NCBI GenBank assembly: GCA_029531795.1
Contig: JAPEIS010000015.1
Coordinates: 1,426,001-1,490,000, forward strand
Direction: 5' to 3'
From: Sclerotinia nivalis
Taxonomy: Eukaryota > Ascomycota > Leotiomycetes > Helotiales > Sclerotiniaceae
Length of the DNA: 64,000 nucleotides
Positions 51,612 to 63,092 of the stretch are shown piece by piece. Below the pieces are notes generated by a model that saw only the letters and a list, made by a program, of their open reading frames with translations, was not told the origin of the DNA and did not search any database. The translations under genes were made by a program, and so were the position numbers. The stretch's first letter is position 1. Each line of letters begins with the position of its first letter.

Positions 51612-53714
51612 TCATCCCCTTTCGTCAACCGTCCACCTTCTCTTCGGCGTATGGCTCGACTTGTCTAAATCTACGGCTGGACCTGAACTCGCCGTCAATC
51701 TTGGTGAACCCCATAAGCCCAAGGGAGCAACTTCATCTTCCTCTAGCGCACTTGTATCTATCTCCTTATCTTTCACAACAGCTGCTTTATTTTCTTCTTC
51801 GGCGGTCGACTGGATGGATGCGTTTGCATTTGCGCTATCGTCTCCGAAGTTCAACATCATGCTATCGGCATCCGTGTCGTCGTTCTCATCGACAGATTCT
51901 CTGGGCGGAGGAGTAGCGCTCCATAGCCCGATTGATGATTGTCTGGCCGTTGTATAGCTGCGAGGTTGAGAACTTGCTATACTTGCTGTTCTTCTGATAC
52001 TGCCCAGACTGGAATTCACGGTAGTGGAACGATTCGGGTCGGTAGGCTGACGATCGCGGAATGTGGATTGGTTTGCGATAGACGGAGTTTGGGATGAAGG
52101 AGTACTGTTGGGGCTGGAGCGCAGATGTTCTGTGTTTGCTAAGAGCTTTAAATCATATTCGTCTGCCATGGATAAATTTTTTGAATTTGTGCGAGAATGC
52201 GCTTTGGGGGTTGCACCAGGGGTTGAGGCAGGTGTATTCTCGGGAGTAGGTTTCCGTACCGCCATGGTTAATGATGCCATTCCAACGTCCATTAAAAGAG
52301 GCTGGTTAGTCAAGGCCCCGATGAGGGCATTGCATCCAGCGCCATGGGTGACAAGGATAAGAACCAGATCCGTATCTTCTTCCTCATGACTTTCATCAAT
52401 GGAAAACTGCTTTTCAAGCTCTGGACTAGAAGGAGTCTTGGTTACCATCTCCCCGGGGTTTTCATTACTGCTATACCAACCCAACATGCTCTGCAGACCT
52501 TTCCGGAATCTTTTATGCATTGAGGGCCATTCTTCACCATATTCGCCACCACTTCCCCAATTCAAAGGCTCGCGCATACTATCCCATTGATAATCAACAT
52601 CAACACATGCATCTCTCGCGTGCGTAGCATATCCAGGTGGTATAGGATCGGATTTAGAAATTGCATAACTTGGCACCGGTGGGTGATAGATACCGTGCTC
52701 AGGTGTGAGCAGATGACCGTCAGCCTTTGAATTTTGACGGCTTCCATTGCTTCCCACACTACTCAGACTGCTGTTCCGGTCCCTTCTGGGTAGCGCATGG
52801 TTTAAATTCGAGACTGATGGAAATTCCTTCTTATCGGTTGTGACCGGACTCCCCCATCCACCTGGAAATGGTTGGAATGAACCTTGTGCAGAGAAATCTC
52901 GCACATGTATCAAGCTATTGTAGTCCTCTCTTCGTAATAAATCCGCTTTGGCACCAGCTACCATCATAATAGAACTTGGAGGCGGAGTAATATCCTCGAA
53001 GTAATCCGGGGCCAACCATTCGCCAAGGAATGCATCAACCCGTATCATTGATTTCCTAATATTGCCCGTTTGTCCAATAATTTTGCTACTTGAACTTGAC
53101 GGGATAGTTGTACTCTCCAGGAGTGGGGCTAATCTGGGCGAGTCTGTTGATTGTGTAGGACGCACTCTGGGAGAAGAATGCATCTGTAAACTTTTATGCT
53201 GGGATTGTGCGGAAGAAGAACGTTGAGAATGATGTGTGTGACCAGGATTTTGTGCAAGGCCAGTACTTATGGCGACTGATGTCTGGACGCAGCGCAAAAA
53301 TGGGGATGTGTGGATAATCACTTTATGCCTCCTTTTCCTGTATTTCCCTTCATTTTGATCCTCACTACCAATAAACTCATCATCTGTTTCGCGGCTTCGT
53401 AAGATATTCGCTATACGGGCTCCAAGGGATCTAGATTGTGTCCAGCCACCATATGTGAGAGGCGGATCGTATGGAGTCGGGGTTGTCAAGTACCATTGAC
53501 TATCTGCTTGATCGAGGCGAGCACCATGCCTATAAAGAAAATTAGATATTAGAGCCGCAGAAGAGGGTTCTCGTGGGGCAATAAAAAGAACAATTTTAAT
53601 CAATATTTTTTTACATAGTAGAGCAGCAGAACAAAAACCTTTGCAGGAATATGGAGTTTGAGCCTTAGAGATCTCTTACCTGACAACAATAATAACAGCC
53701 GGTGGCCGACCCAT
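51612..53714 (-). CDS. Histidine phosphatase (phosphoglycerate-mutase-like) family protein
   Basis: Exons 53714-53680 and 53529-51612 (150-nt intron) give 650 residues. The tiny first exon reads MGRPPAVIIVV, and splicing at GTCAG|G completes the catalytic VRHGARLD (nucleophile H13). The order RHG, PLTYGGWTQSRSLGARIA, IHTSPFLRCVQTSV and a late VTHGAGCNALIGAL (second histidine) is the branch-1/2 histidine phosphatase core. The core is stretched by long Ser-rich inserts and followed by a disordered tail of about 180 residues, so the protein is about twice the size of a simple member. The substrate cannot be read from sequence; related fungal proteins are annotated only by family. An unspliced start within the ORF at 53603 would lose the catalytic strand and is rejected. 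Confidence 0.9.
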
Positions 53715-54181
53715 TATTATTTGTTAAGATATCTTCAATAACATAACATAGAGCCGATAGCCCAAATGGCTTGTTAGGCCGATTGTCAATAGCTTCTAGT
53801 AAGAATGTTGACAGCAAGCCGTCGACTCGACGTAGTGCAAAATAAGAAACCTCAAGCTCAACGTCTGAGAAATGTCTATGCAGTAAATCGGGTCGAGCGG
53901 AGCGGGGCAGATGAAAGCATGTGATTGATAAATGGTGGCCTCATACATATACGACAAATTATTCTAAGGCATGAACTGGTGAGTTCGTCGGCAGGGGTGA
54001 GAGATCTCATACGATTGGTAAGCTCCTGCTGCGTTCTACCTACCAACTTCATTTCGATGCGATGAGTCCAGGGAGGTCGAATACATAACAGTACGGTAGT
54101 TCTACAACAAGAAAGGATACACTCACTCCTGTCATATCTATCTGATAGTATACACATTTCTATACTGGTATATATCAAATC
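53715..54181. promoter_or_regulatory. Divergent promoter, phosphatase-family gene / GPI8
   Basis: 467 bp between opposed start codons. No specific element was recognised. Confidence 0.55.
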
Positions 54182-55400
54182 ATGAAGTTATCAAGTTTGA
54201 TCCAGCTTCCTCTCGTCCTTGCGCCTTTACTCGCACCTCTTCCTGTTACCGCAGAACATACGAGCAATTGGGCAGTCCTCGTATCTACCTCACGATTTTG
54301 GTTCAACTATCGACATCTGGCAAATGTTCTTTCACTTTATCGCACAGTCAAACGTCTAGGAATTCCTGATTCCCAGATTATTCTCATGTTACCTGATGAT
54401 ATGGCGTGCAACCCTCGGAATGCCTTTCCCGGCACAGTTTACAGTAACGCTGATCGCGCGGTGGACTTATATGGAGACAATATTGAGGTAGATTATAGAG
54501 GATATGAGGTTACAGTAGAGAACTTCATTCGACTATTGACGGATAGAGTTGGGGAAGAAATGCCGAGAAGCAAGAGGCTTTTGACGGATGATAGAAGTAA
54601 TATCTTGGTTTATATGACAGGTCATGGTGGTAATGAATTTTTGAAGTTCCAAGATGCGGAGGAAATTAGCGCATTTGATTTGGCGGATGCATTTGAGCAG
54701 ATGTGGGAGAAGAAGAGGTTTGTTAGATTCCAACGTACGACAAATTCGTGTGCTGACTATGGTCCAAAGGTACCACGAATTACTTTTCATGATCGATACA
54801 TGCCAAGCAAATACTATGTACAGCAAATTCTATTCTCCCAACATAATCGCAACGGGCTCTTCGGAAATTGATCAGTCTTCATACTCCCATCATGCGGATA
54901 ATGATGTTGGTGTAGCAGTCATTGATCGATACACATATTACAACCTGGACTTCCTCGAAACTCAGGTTCGGGAACCTGGCAGCAAGAAGACATTGGGAGA
55001 TTTGTTTAACAGTTATGATGAAGCAAAGATCCATTCACATCCAGGTGTTAGATGGGATCTTTTCCCGGGTGGCGAGGAAGGAGGGAGAGAAAGACTATTG
55101 ATGGATTTCTTTGGAAATGTGCAAAACGTTGAAGTTGATAAGATAGTAAACGACACGGAATGGAAAGAGGACCTATTATCGCTAGGCAGGAAGATTGCCG
55201 AGTTGCGTGAACGAACCGAAGCGGCTGAAAATAATTCTACAGCCTCCGCAACAGTTATGGAAAGTCACCCGACACGCAAAATACGCGCTGCAAAGGTAGA
55301 AGTAGACGATTCTTGGTGGGGGAAGAAAGCTGTGGGCGCATGGGCTTTAGCAGGCTGTTCACTCGTTTGGCTCGCAGGAACATACTTAGAGTCGGCATAG
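54182..55400 (+). CDS. GPI8: GPI8, catalytic subunit of GPI-anchor transamidase
   Basis: Exons 54182-54717 and 54770-55400 (52-nt intron, donor GTTTGT, acceptor AAAG) give 388 residues. A signal peptide covers residues 1-24; the C13 (legumain-like) peptidase fold follows, with [20 protein letters not shown], the catalytic H148 in [10 protein letters not shown], and C190 in FMIDTCQAN. The exon junction lies just before that cysteine motif and restores EKKRYHELLF. A C-terminal membrane segment (about 368-386) anchors it in the ER with a very short tail. The enzyme cleaves the C-terminal signal of target proteins and transfers them to GPI. In fungi this serves many wall proteins. It converges with the O-methyltransferase across only 91 bp. 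Confidence 0.97.
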
Positions 55401-55491
55401 TCTCTTTATACTCTGTACTATATACCACCCATCTATCTGCCGGCAGCTTTTATGATTAAGCATTTTAAATGCCCGGAATTACCACAAGTAT

Positions 55492-57131
55492 CTACGCTAG
55501 GACTGCCTCGACGGCGGCATAATTTGTCCCTGGACCATGATGAATCTTTCTGAGTTTCAAGCCCGAAAGAGTCAGCAAATTCACCCATTGCTTTTCCGTT
55601 CTCTCACAACCGCTTAATGCCATCATCGTTACATCCATCCAGCTTGCTTCGAAATCTGCCGCAATTGATGGAAGAACGATCTCGGAGATTACAAGTCTTG
55701 AAACCTCTGGCGTCATTGCAGCAGCGATCACTTTGAGGATGCGTACACAATCAACGTCTGGCCAATCGTGCAGGCATCGACGAATATAGTATATTGGGGC
55801 TCCTTTTTCGTATCAGCAATCACGCATAAAGATATGACAGGGGTCATGGAGCAAGAGAGCGATCCACCATACCTTTAATAGGTTGAGGTGTGAAGAAATC
55901 ATACTTCATCATCGCGACTTCGGGAATTGTATGAGCAATTGCATCAATCAACTCATCTCGTTCTTGGAGAACCACTTTTCCTGGAATTTCCTTGACGAAT
56001 TCCATGATCTGCTTCGTCACGTGTCCGCTCCCACCACCTATGTCTAAGACCAGCACGGTCTCATCGTCGGATTTGACTTCTTTTAGCGTATCTTTAAATG
56101 GAAAGATTCCAACAGTCCAATTTGTGGCTACACTCTGAGCCTTCATGGCTAGGTTTAGATTTTGGAATCGCTCTGGGAACAATCCGATATGCTCCCACAT
56201 ATTTTTTTCGCCAGTTTGGTGAGCGAAGCAATATGGATTGAGGTGGTGATCTTCTGGACTCTTGAAGTCATTTTCGCGGAAAAATTCATACATTCGAGCG
56301 TTGGCGAGGTTATATTCGTCGTACCTATTTTTTTCGCATTAGGAAAGGCCGATGGTAATTTGTGCAATATTTTATACGAGTGTTTTACGGAATTGACATG
56401 GTAATGAAGTAATGGGCTATGATGGGGCCGGGTTTCCTGACATTAACTTAAAAATTCCCCTAAGCTCGGGGATCATATATACCATTGAGTATGGTGTATG
56501 GGCATATTCTTCTTCTCCTACCTCCGCGAATGGTCCAACGACCGTGAGTACTCGCATGAATCGAACTTACCCAGAGTTAGTTGACGAATATATCTGGAAG
56601 GGGAATGCAAAGACTTACCAAGCAGTTCCTTCTCCACGCCCAGGTTCTCGGCCAATGTTGTAGCGCTTGATGATGATCCATCCATGGGTAAAGCATCAAA
56701 CACACCCATTTCCAAAACTGTTCTCAATGTTCCTGAATGCACTGACTATTCACATGTGACAAAGTTTCGGTCAGCTTGCATTACCCTTGCTCTACCCACA
56801 TATTGTTGTTACTCGATGGCAATCTTCATCGTGATGTGTACTACCCCCCATGAAGAAACAAATATTTTTTATTACAAGACAATTCTAGACTTACATTTTC
56901 AAAATTGGAAAACACCATATCAACAGGACCCCTCACTTTCTTCATCAGCCTATCCGTTTCCATGAAAAGCTCTACATGCTTTTGGCTTGTTTCTCCTTTA
57001 GATTGAATATCCTTTTTGTCGACATTTCCAGTAGCTACCGATTCATAAGCATCAATTGCTTTGCTGACTTTACTCAACTGCTCTCTCATACTAGCAATCT
57101 CTTGCGCCAATGATTCGGGAGTTTTCTCCAT
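55492..57131 (-). CDS. COMT-like SAM-dependent O-methyltransferase
   Basis: Five exons: 57131-56895, 56745-56619, 56565-56442, 56324-55873, 55802-55492; 416 residues. Junctions restore FENSVHSGTLRTVLEMGVFD, VRFMRVLTVVGPFAEVGEEE, FKLMYDEYNLANA and KGAPIYYIRRCLHDWPD, which match the order of the plant/fungal COMT family (winged-helix dimerisation domain, then Rossmann core). The SAM-binding motif is VLVLDIGGGSGHV and the general-base histidine is in RRCLHDW. It methylates a hydroxyl on a small molecule, probably a secondary metabolite. No polyketide synthase, peptide synthetase or terpene cyclase is adjacent, so the pathway is unknown. Intron 3 has an unusual GTCAGG donor. Acceptors AATAG, GTAAG, AATAG and AAAAG were chosen by frame and motif continuity. 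Confidence 0.9.
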
Positions 57132-58431
57132 GGCAACAATTTTTTTGTTGATTGTTAGGTACTCTATGCAGGCAATCTATTCAAATCTTATCGCCCGATG
57201 CAAAATGCATGAATTGACCGGTGAGGTGAGTGAGGAGTATAATGGAATGGATACTTTTTTCGAATGGTATGGTCATACAAATGCACGATGCAACAATAAT
57301 GATGCAATGGGTATGACCCGCTAGGTAACTCAAAGAGCGACCCGTAGATCTAGCTAGCACATGGTCATGGTGATAATTCCGGTTAAAAACGTGGCATATG
57401 CTCCGTACATTTTCATATAGGGAATATGGAATTTATGGGATAACTAGGCAAAGACAAAGTCGCCCAGTGACATTAATAGGGGGACTAATGCTCAAAGTAG
57501 ATGTTTATCCGATGACATGCAGGATAGAGCAAATTATTGATCCACTGATAGGACGGAAAATATCCTAAAACAAACTTCGATGGCTTCGATGGCTTCCATG
57601 GCATCAAAATCTGCGCAGTGGACGCGAGTTGATGAAAAAGAAAAATCAATTTGAAGGGTTCAGCTGTACTAAGTCAAACTTAACTATTTCAATCTAATCC
57701 TATCATATCATTTCACTATCGTCTAGTCCACCGCCACCACATTGTACAGAAAAGAGGTCAAGACAACTAATAAGAACATGAAAAGTTGAAATTCTTCCTG
57801 TTTAACTTATTGTTATCTTGTTGTTATATAAATCTACTCTACATGAAATAAGTTTTATGTTCTGACCGGGGAATATCTTCCCATCATGCAATGATACCCT
57901 ACACAATGACTTGAAGATCTGACTGACAAGCTTGAGAACCTATAAAATAACCGACCGGATCGTCCGAATGTGGAAAGCGAAACTTTGAATAATTATCACC
58001 AAACTCCGAATATCATATCATATCATATCATATCATACCTAGGTAGGTAGGTACTCTAACCAATAAATGCTATCCGTGCAGGGAAATCATAATATAATCA
58101 ATCACTGTCCCCTTTTTCTTTACTTTTATATCTTCAATTCGATTTGGTTTCCACGAAAGTTCTTTATATCACATCTATCACATTACACATCACAACATCG
58201 CACATCGCACATCACACATTACACATTACACCGCCTTCCTCAAATCAAAAAGATCTACTTAAGTCTGTACACGAGTAATAACTTTTCAATATCCAATCAA
58301 CAATCTGCACGTCTCGGCAGTTGTAGCCGGTGGTACATACAACAAGTTCGGAATATTAATCATCACACAACTTGTCAATCATCACACAACTTGTCAATCA
58401 TCACCGGCTGATACGAAAATACTCAACCAAG
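57132..58431. promoter_or_regulatory. 1.3-kb divergent spacer between two methyltransferase genes
   Basis: It holds both promoters. An ATCAT pentanucleotide repeat (58011-58037) is followed directly by the CCTAGGTAGGTAGGTA motif. The last 350 bp before the plus-strand start is A/C/T-rich, as in a leader. A small spurious ORF at 58067-58411 lies there. Confidence 0.55.
58011..58037. repeat. ATCAT pentanucleotide repeat
   Basis: Five copies of ATCAT in the spacer upstream of the LaeA-like gene. Confidence 0.9.
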
Positions 58432-59751
58432 ATGTCACAAGCACCGCAAAATATCCCAGAAACTATCACACAAATCACGACCTCCTCGTCCACCATCCTA
58501 TCGTCATCAACAAATGAAGCACAACAAACTATTCCACACACCACAGCTTCCTCCGCCGCTGCTCCATCACAATCAACAGAACCAACAGCTCCCAGTCAAC
58601 CAACCACCACCGTTAATGATGGTGCGGCACCCGAGAACGTAAATCAAAACGATCTCCAAGAAAGCGATGGAGATCAAGATGCTCATGTTGAAGTTGTGAG
58701 TAAAATTTTCTCAATTCCATGATATTAAATCAAATATAATATGAAATACCTACCAAATTTCTTAAATACTCACAATGCCCCGCAGGACACCCAAAGTGAC
58801 GCCGATTCCAGTTGGGGAGATGATGGTGTATCAACTTCATCTACATCCATCAATTCATCCATGATAGATTATACCTACGAAAATGGTCGTCGCTATCATG
58901 CTTATCAATCCGGTTCCTACCTCCTTCCTAATGATGAAGCAGAACAGCAACGACTCGATCTCAAACATCACGTGTTCAAACTCATTCTTGGTGGAAAGTT
59001 ATTCTGTGCACCCATAGATCCTAATCCTCAACGAATTCTCGATATCGGAACTGGAACTGGTCTTTGGGCAATTGAATGCGCTGATGAATTTGTCTCTGCT
59101 GAAGTCATCGGAACGGATTTAAGTCCTATTCAACCAGGTTGGGTACCACCGAATTGTAAATTCTTGATTGATAATGCCGAGGATGAATGGTTATTTTCAC
59201 ATAATCGGAAGTTCGATTTCATACATTGGAGAGTACTTGCATCTTCTATATCAGACTGGCCGAGATTGTTCAATCAGGCTTATACCCATGTTCGACCTGG
59301 AGGATGGATTGAAGCACAGGAACACGAAGTACATATTGAGAGTGACGATGGTACTGATCTCAATGCTGAGCGCTTGCAGAAGTTTTTCGGATTGATTGAT
59401 GAGGCAAGTGTCAAGAATGGAAAGATGATGGATGAGGTTGCTGGGAATCAGAAGAAGTGGATGATCGAGGCTGGATTTGTCGATGTTCATGATCAAATTT
59501 ATAAGGTACCCATCGGTCGTTGGCCCAAGGATAAGAGACTCAAGGAGATTGGTATGTATTATCAAGCTCAGTGCTTGGATGCCGTCGAACCAATCAGTAT
59601 GGCTTTGTTTACGAGGGTATTGGGGTATAGTTTCGAGGAGGCGCAGGTGATGATGGTGGGACCAAGAAAAGATATGAAAAATCCCTTGAATCATGTTTAC
59701 ATGAAGTTTCATTTCGTTTATGGAAGGAAACCACATATTGGAGAGATATGA
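58432..59751 (+). CDS. LaeA-like SAM-dependent methyltransferase
   Basis: Exons 58432-58695 and 58786-59751 (90-nt intron) give 409 residues. The first about 120 residues are Ser/Thr/Gln-rich and disordered. The catalytic part has MIDYTYENGRRYHAYQSGSY, then SAM motif I RILDIGTGTGLWAIECADEF at about 172-190, then VIGTDLSPIQPGWVPPNCKF and the FDFIHWRVL/YTHVRPGGWIEAQE blocks. These are typical of the very large fungal family of TAM/UbiE-like methyltransferases related to LaeA. True LaeA is a global regulator, but dozens of paralogues exist and the substrate here is unknown. It could modify a metabolite or act in regulation. The antisense ORF at 59251-59865 is a shadow. Confidence 0.92.
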
Positions 59752-61255
59752 TGGGGTATCGGAACAATTATGTAAACAAGTTTCAACATTGCAAATATGG
59801 GATTTTTGATGGTTGGTATTTTGAGCGAGGCGCCCTGTTATTGAGGGATGGTTTGGGAGAGGCATCTACATGTATGAGATGGGTCATTGTTGCGTAAACG
59901 GGGTTTAGGAGTGTGGGCATCTAAGTGAAGCCTTGTTTTATCAATCATAGCATTCCTCTCGGAAAGATAAAAACATCCTGAACAGTCGTACATATATACA
60001 CAAGCACTCAATTATACTTAACTCTTGCAGTTTTGCGATAAATATACATAATCAGCAGAGAACTTAATTCAAATTGAAAAATTAATAGACAGTGATTTCC
60101 TGTTGATCGGCAACATTTTAGATTTGATGAAAGTTATCAATCATGTTAATTACAGCGAAGGTTCCTGGAGCAAATCAGCAAGTTTTTGATGAATGAGTTC
60201 TGATGTAGAAATTGACAGAAACTAGAGCGGGCATCAGGCGATGTAGCCTAGAATAATGATTCTACGCTGATATGCTGATGTTGTTGAGTTCAAATTTTAC
60301 GGAGTAGACCGTTCATTGTTTGATGGGGATAGTATTTATTATCTATTATTTAGCACTTTGGGGGGGGGGGTTCGATAAATGGATTGGTGCCCTATTTTGT
60401 CTTGTTGTCTTTTTTTGGGGGGGGGGGGAAGGGGGGGGAGGAAGTGTATGTTTCGTTGTGACTTTTGCTTTTCGTTACTAGTATTAATTGATTTTATAGA
60501 GTATTCTGGGGAAAGTTGAAAGAGAATCCAAAGAGAATTCCCTCGTTCCGCCCCAATAATCTCTGTAAAACTGCCTAGAACAATCAATAATGCATAAAGT
60601 ACGAGAGAAAAGGTGATATAATATAATTCACCGAATAATATCTCCAGCAATCATACATAAACTCGGACACTTGATTTATGCGTGTAATGCATATCAAAGC
60701 ATTCTGCACAGAGAACTCCATTTCTAGAGTATGTTGAAGAGTACGGGGGGGTTGTGGTATGCTATGAGCGTGACTGCAGAGTGAGAGTTGAAATCGAGTA
60801 AGAGGGAATTTAGGCTTAGAAGCCTATAAGCTTGATGAGAATTGGATGGTTATTCGGTTTTAGAGGTGGGGAGTTATGATAGGGTGTATAAAGTTAGTTC
60901 TATTGGTTTGTGGGTAGTAAGGAAGGATATTGTTAGGATGTGTAGATTATATTATTCATGTATCTTCGCGTAGGGTGATGAGTATGTAATGTTATGTAAT
61001 CTCACCACTTTGGCCGGAAATGGAAGTTAAATATTGCTTGGGAAAGTGACTTCTATTTACTTGTACAATAGTGATTTGATTTGATTTGATGGACGTAGTT
61101 CCTCTAGATTGTACATGAAAATATCACGAAATAGTATGATCACAGAGCACGTTGAAGGGATCGGGGAGAAGATGGTTATATTGAAGTGATAGAGTTAAAA
61201 TGATTGAATTGTATGATTTGCTTTTGATCATATGGATCAAGGGCTGATTTATATA
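59752..61255. other. 1.5-kb interval between the LaeA-like gene and the transposon
   Basis: No gene was found. Three long G runs lie at 60360-60370, 60417-60428 and 60431-60438. Below them the sequence becomes AT-rich towards the transposon. Confidence 0.65.
60360..60438. repeat. Cluster of poly-G runs (11, 12 and 8 G)
   Basis: Three G homopolymers lie within 79 bp on the plus strand, the last two separated by AA and preceded by a T run. The strand could form G-quadruplexes. Run lengths may be unreliable. Confidence 0.85.
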
Positions 61256-61305
61256 ACGTGGTTTATCATCGAGTGGACCACTTTTCCCTCAATTCACACC
61301 TTCAA
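61256..61305 (+). repeat. Left terminal inverted repeat of the Fot1-like element
   Basis: About 50 bp, matching the right end except for a 17-bp segment missing here. Confidence 0.92.
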
Positions 61306-61348
61306 ATCTATATTATTCAACAACAATTGAATCAATTGATTAAAACTA

Positions 61349-63055
61349 TTAAGAATCTAACAATCTAGGATCTATTACATTGTTTTGACAAGTTCTTGAA
61401 TTATGACCTGGTTTTCCACACTTACTACAACACCTATTAGAAGATGCTTCCCCATTAGGATTTCCCCCATTTTAACGCTTATCGCATTGAATCTGAATAT
61501 CAACCTTTTGCTGAGATAATATATCTATAGCCTCTTATTCAATAAATACTCCTCCTTAACATAATTGAATTTTTTTCGCACATCGATGTTTGCTTAATGC
61601 CTCATTTGCCTTCCGAAGTATACAAATCTCTACACTTAAAAGTATATTTTCATATACTAATTTCTCTGTACCTTTAACTAAAGCTAATACAGTTTCGAAT
61701 ATAGATATAAAGGAACTTGATTGATAACGAGTTATTCGAGATTTTACTAAAGTTGATTATAAAAGAGCTTCAATTGGATTGTAAAAGATTTGAAAGATCC
61801 ATAAGTCTAGATCGAAAGAAGGGGGAATAGATATATAAATTCGAATATCTAATTTCGAGAATACAGTTTCAAAATCAAATAACATTAAACCTGTTCTTCG
61901 AAACCCTGATTTTATATTCTGAATTGTAATTGATTCTTGATATACAGCTTTGAAAGCTATAAAGAATTCAACCTTTGAAATATGATTGATATATGCCTTG
62001 ATAAATCCATCAATTTGAATACCATATAAACATTTCAGATTATCAAAACAGCTAATATCAAATAGTTGAATTAAATAACTTAAATGTTATAATAACTTTA
62101 GATATATAATATCATTTTCTTTACAGTATAATTGAAAAACTACTGATTCATAGCTTTCATACCTATCTAACACCAATATTCGATATTTGCCCTTTCTTCG
62201 ACTCAGAATATACTTATTGAAGTATTTCAATCATTCTAAATCTATCTCATTGTTTGTCCATCCATTGAAAGTAGATTTAATAACCCAATCCACAAGAAAA
62301 TCAATTTCGATATACTAATTAAAAAGATGAATCTATCCTTGAACCACTAGAAATGGAAATATAATTTCATTCTCCTCATTACCATATATAATCATTATAA
62401 TCTACTCTCTATTGCCTAATTATATTATCTTGCTTTTGCTATTTCGTTCAGCACTAGTTATAACCATTCCGGGATATATTATATTTATTATAAAGCCGGT
62501 TTCGTCGAAGTTATAGAAATCGTAATCGAGAATACCATATTTTGCCTGCATATTCGAAATTAGGCGAAACCATTCTTCGATAAGCTTGGGATCTTTGTAG
62601 AAAGCTCTTTGAAAATCATAAACACAACTAAAACGTATCTTTAATTCTGTATGACGTTTTACGAATCGATGAGTCTAAAGTTTTCCAACCTTCTTTGCTC
62701 TTTGCGATTAAAGAATATAATTCGCTATATCTTCTACACCCTTAAGCTTAAATGGAAATCCTCTACTATTTATATCAAGTATATATTGAACAATCATTTC
62801 CTTTTCCAATTCTGTAATATTATAACGATTCGCTCGAGTTTCCGTACGAGGCACTAAACCATCCATTCTGTATCGAAGAGTCGTACGAAGGATATTATAG
62901 AGCTTAGCAACCTTTCGAGTGCTTAGTTTTTTATCTTTATGAATAGCTTCGATAGCTAATAATATTCGAGCTTCTTGATTATTTGATTGCATAATAAATG
63001 ATTGATAAATCGCGTGTCGAAGTTGAAGGTGTGAATTGAGGGAAAAGTGGTCCAC
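61349..63055 (-). pseudogene. Degenerate Fot1/pogo transposase (CENP-B/DDE type)
   Basis: One reading frame runs from an ATG at 63055 to a stop at 61349 but contains about ten internal stops. The first 115 codons are open and give an HTH (psq-like, KKLSTRKVAKLYNILRTTLR) and the start of a CENP-B DNA-binding domain. The DDE core is readable: YNFDETGF, then LVLDRYESYES where the family has LxLDGHGSH, then LFDISCF. A CCHC zinc knuckle CSKCGKPGHNSRTC sits near the C-terminus. Most stops lie where the family has Trp or Gln (TGG to TAG, CAA to TAA), as expected of repeat-induced point mutation. The gene cannot make a full transposase. Confidence 0.9.
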
Positions 63056-63090
63056 TCGATGATATGGGCCACTCGATGATAAACCACGTT
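63023..63090 (-). repeat. Right terminal inverted repeat with internal duplication
   Basis: This arm contains the unit CCACTCGATGAT twice (about 63053-63064 and 63070-63081), adding 17 bp relative to the left arm. Confidence 0.9.
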
Positions 63091-63092
63091 AA

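Larger units (their letters stand above)
61254..63092 (-). mobile_element. Fot1/pogo-family DNA transposon, Flipper-like, inactive
   Basis: Inverted terminal repeats begin ACGTGGTTTATCATCGAGTG at 61256 and end with its reverse complement at 63090, so the element is 1835 bp; it is flanked by a TA on each side (61254-61255, 63091-63092), the target-site duplication of the Tc1/mariner-pogo group. Arms continue for about 50 bp (ACCACTTTTCCCTCAATTCA and beyond). The right arm has an extra 17 bp compared with the left. It carries one minus-strand transposase frame broken by many stops. Size and ends are close to Flipper of Botrytis cinerea as I recall it (1842 bp); identity needs a direct comparison. 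Confidence 0.92.

Noticed and set aside
53530..53603. Unspliced start (MIKIVLFIAPREP) for the histidine-phosphatase gene
   Set aside because: That segment is intron: the joined short exon gives the conserved strand and VRHGARLD, while the unspliced start lacks the family's N-terminal strand.
59251..59865. 204-codon minus-strand ORF over the LaeA-like gene
   Set aside because: It overlaps the conserved methyltransferase exon in antisense and has no recognisable motif.
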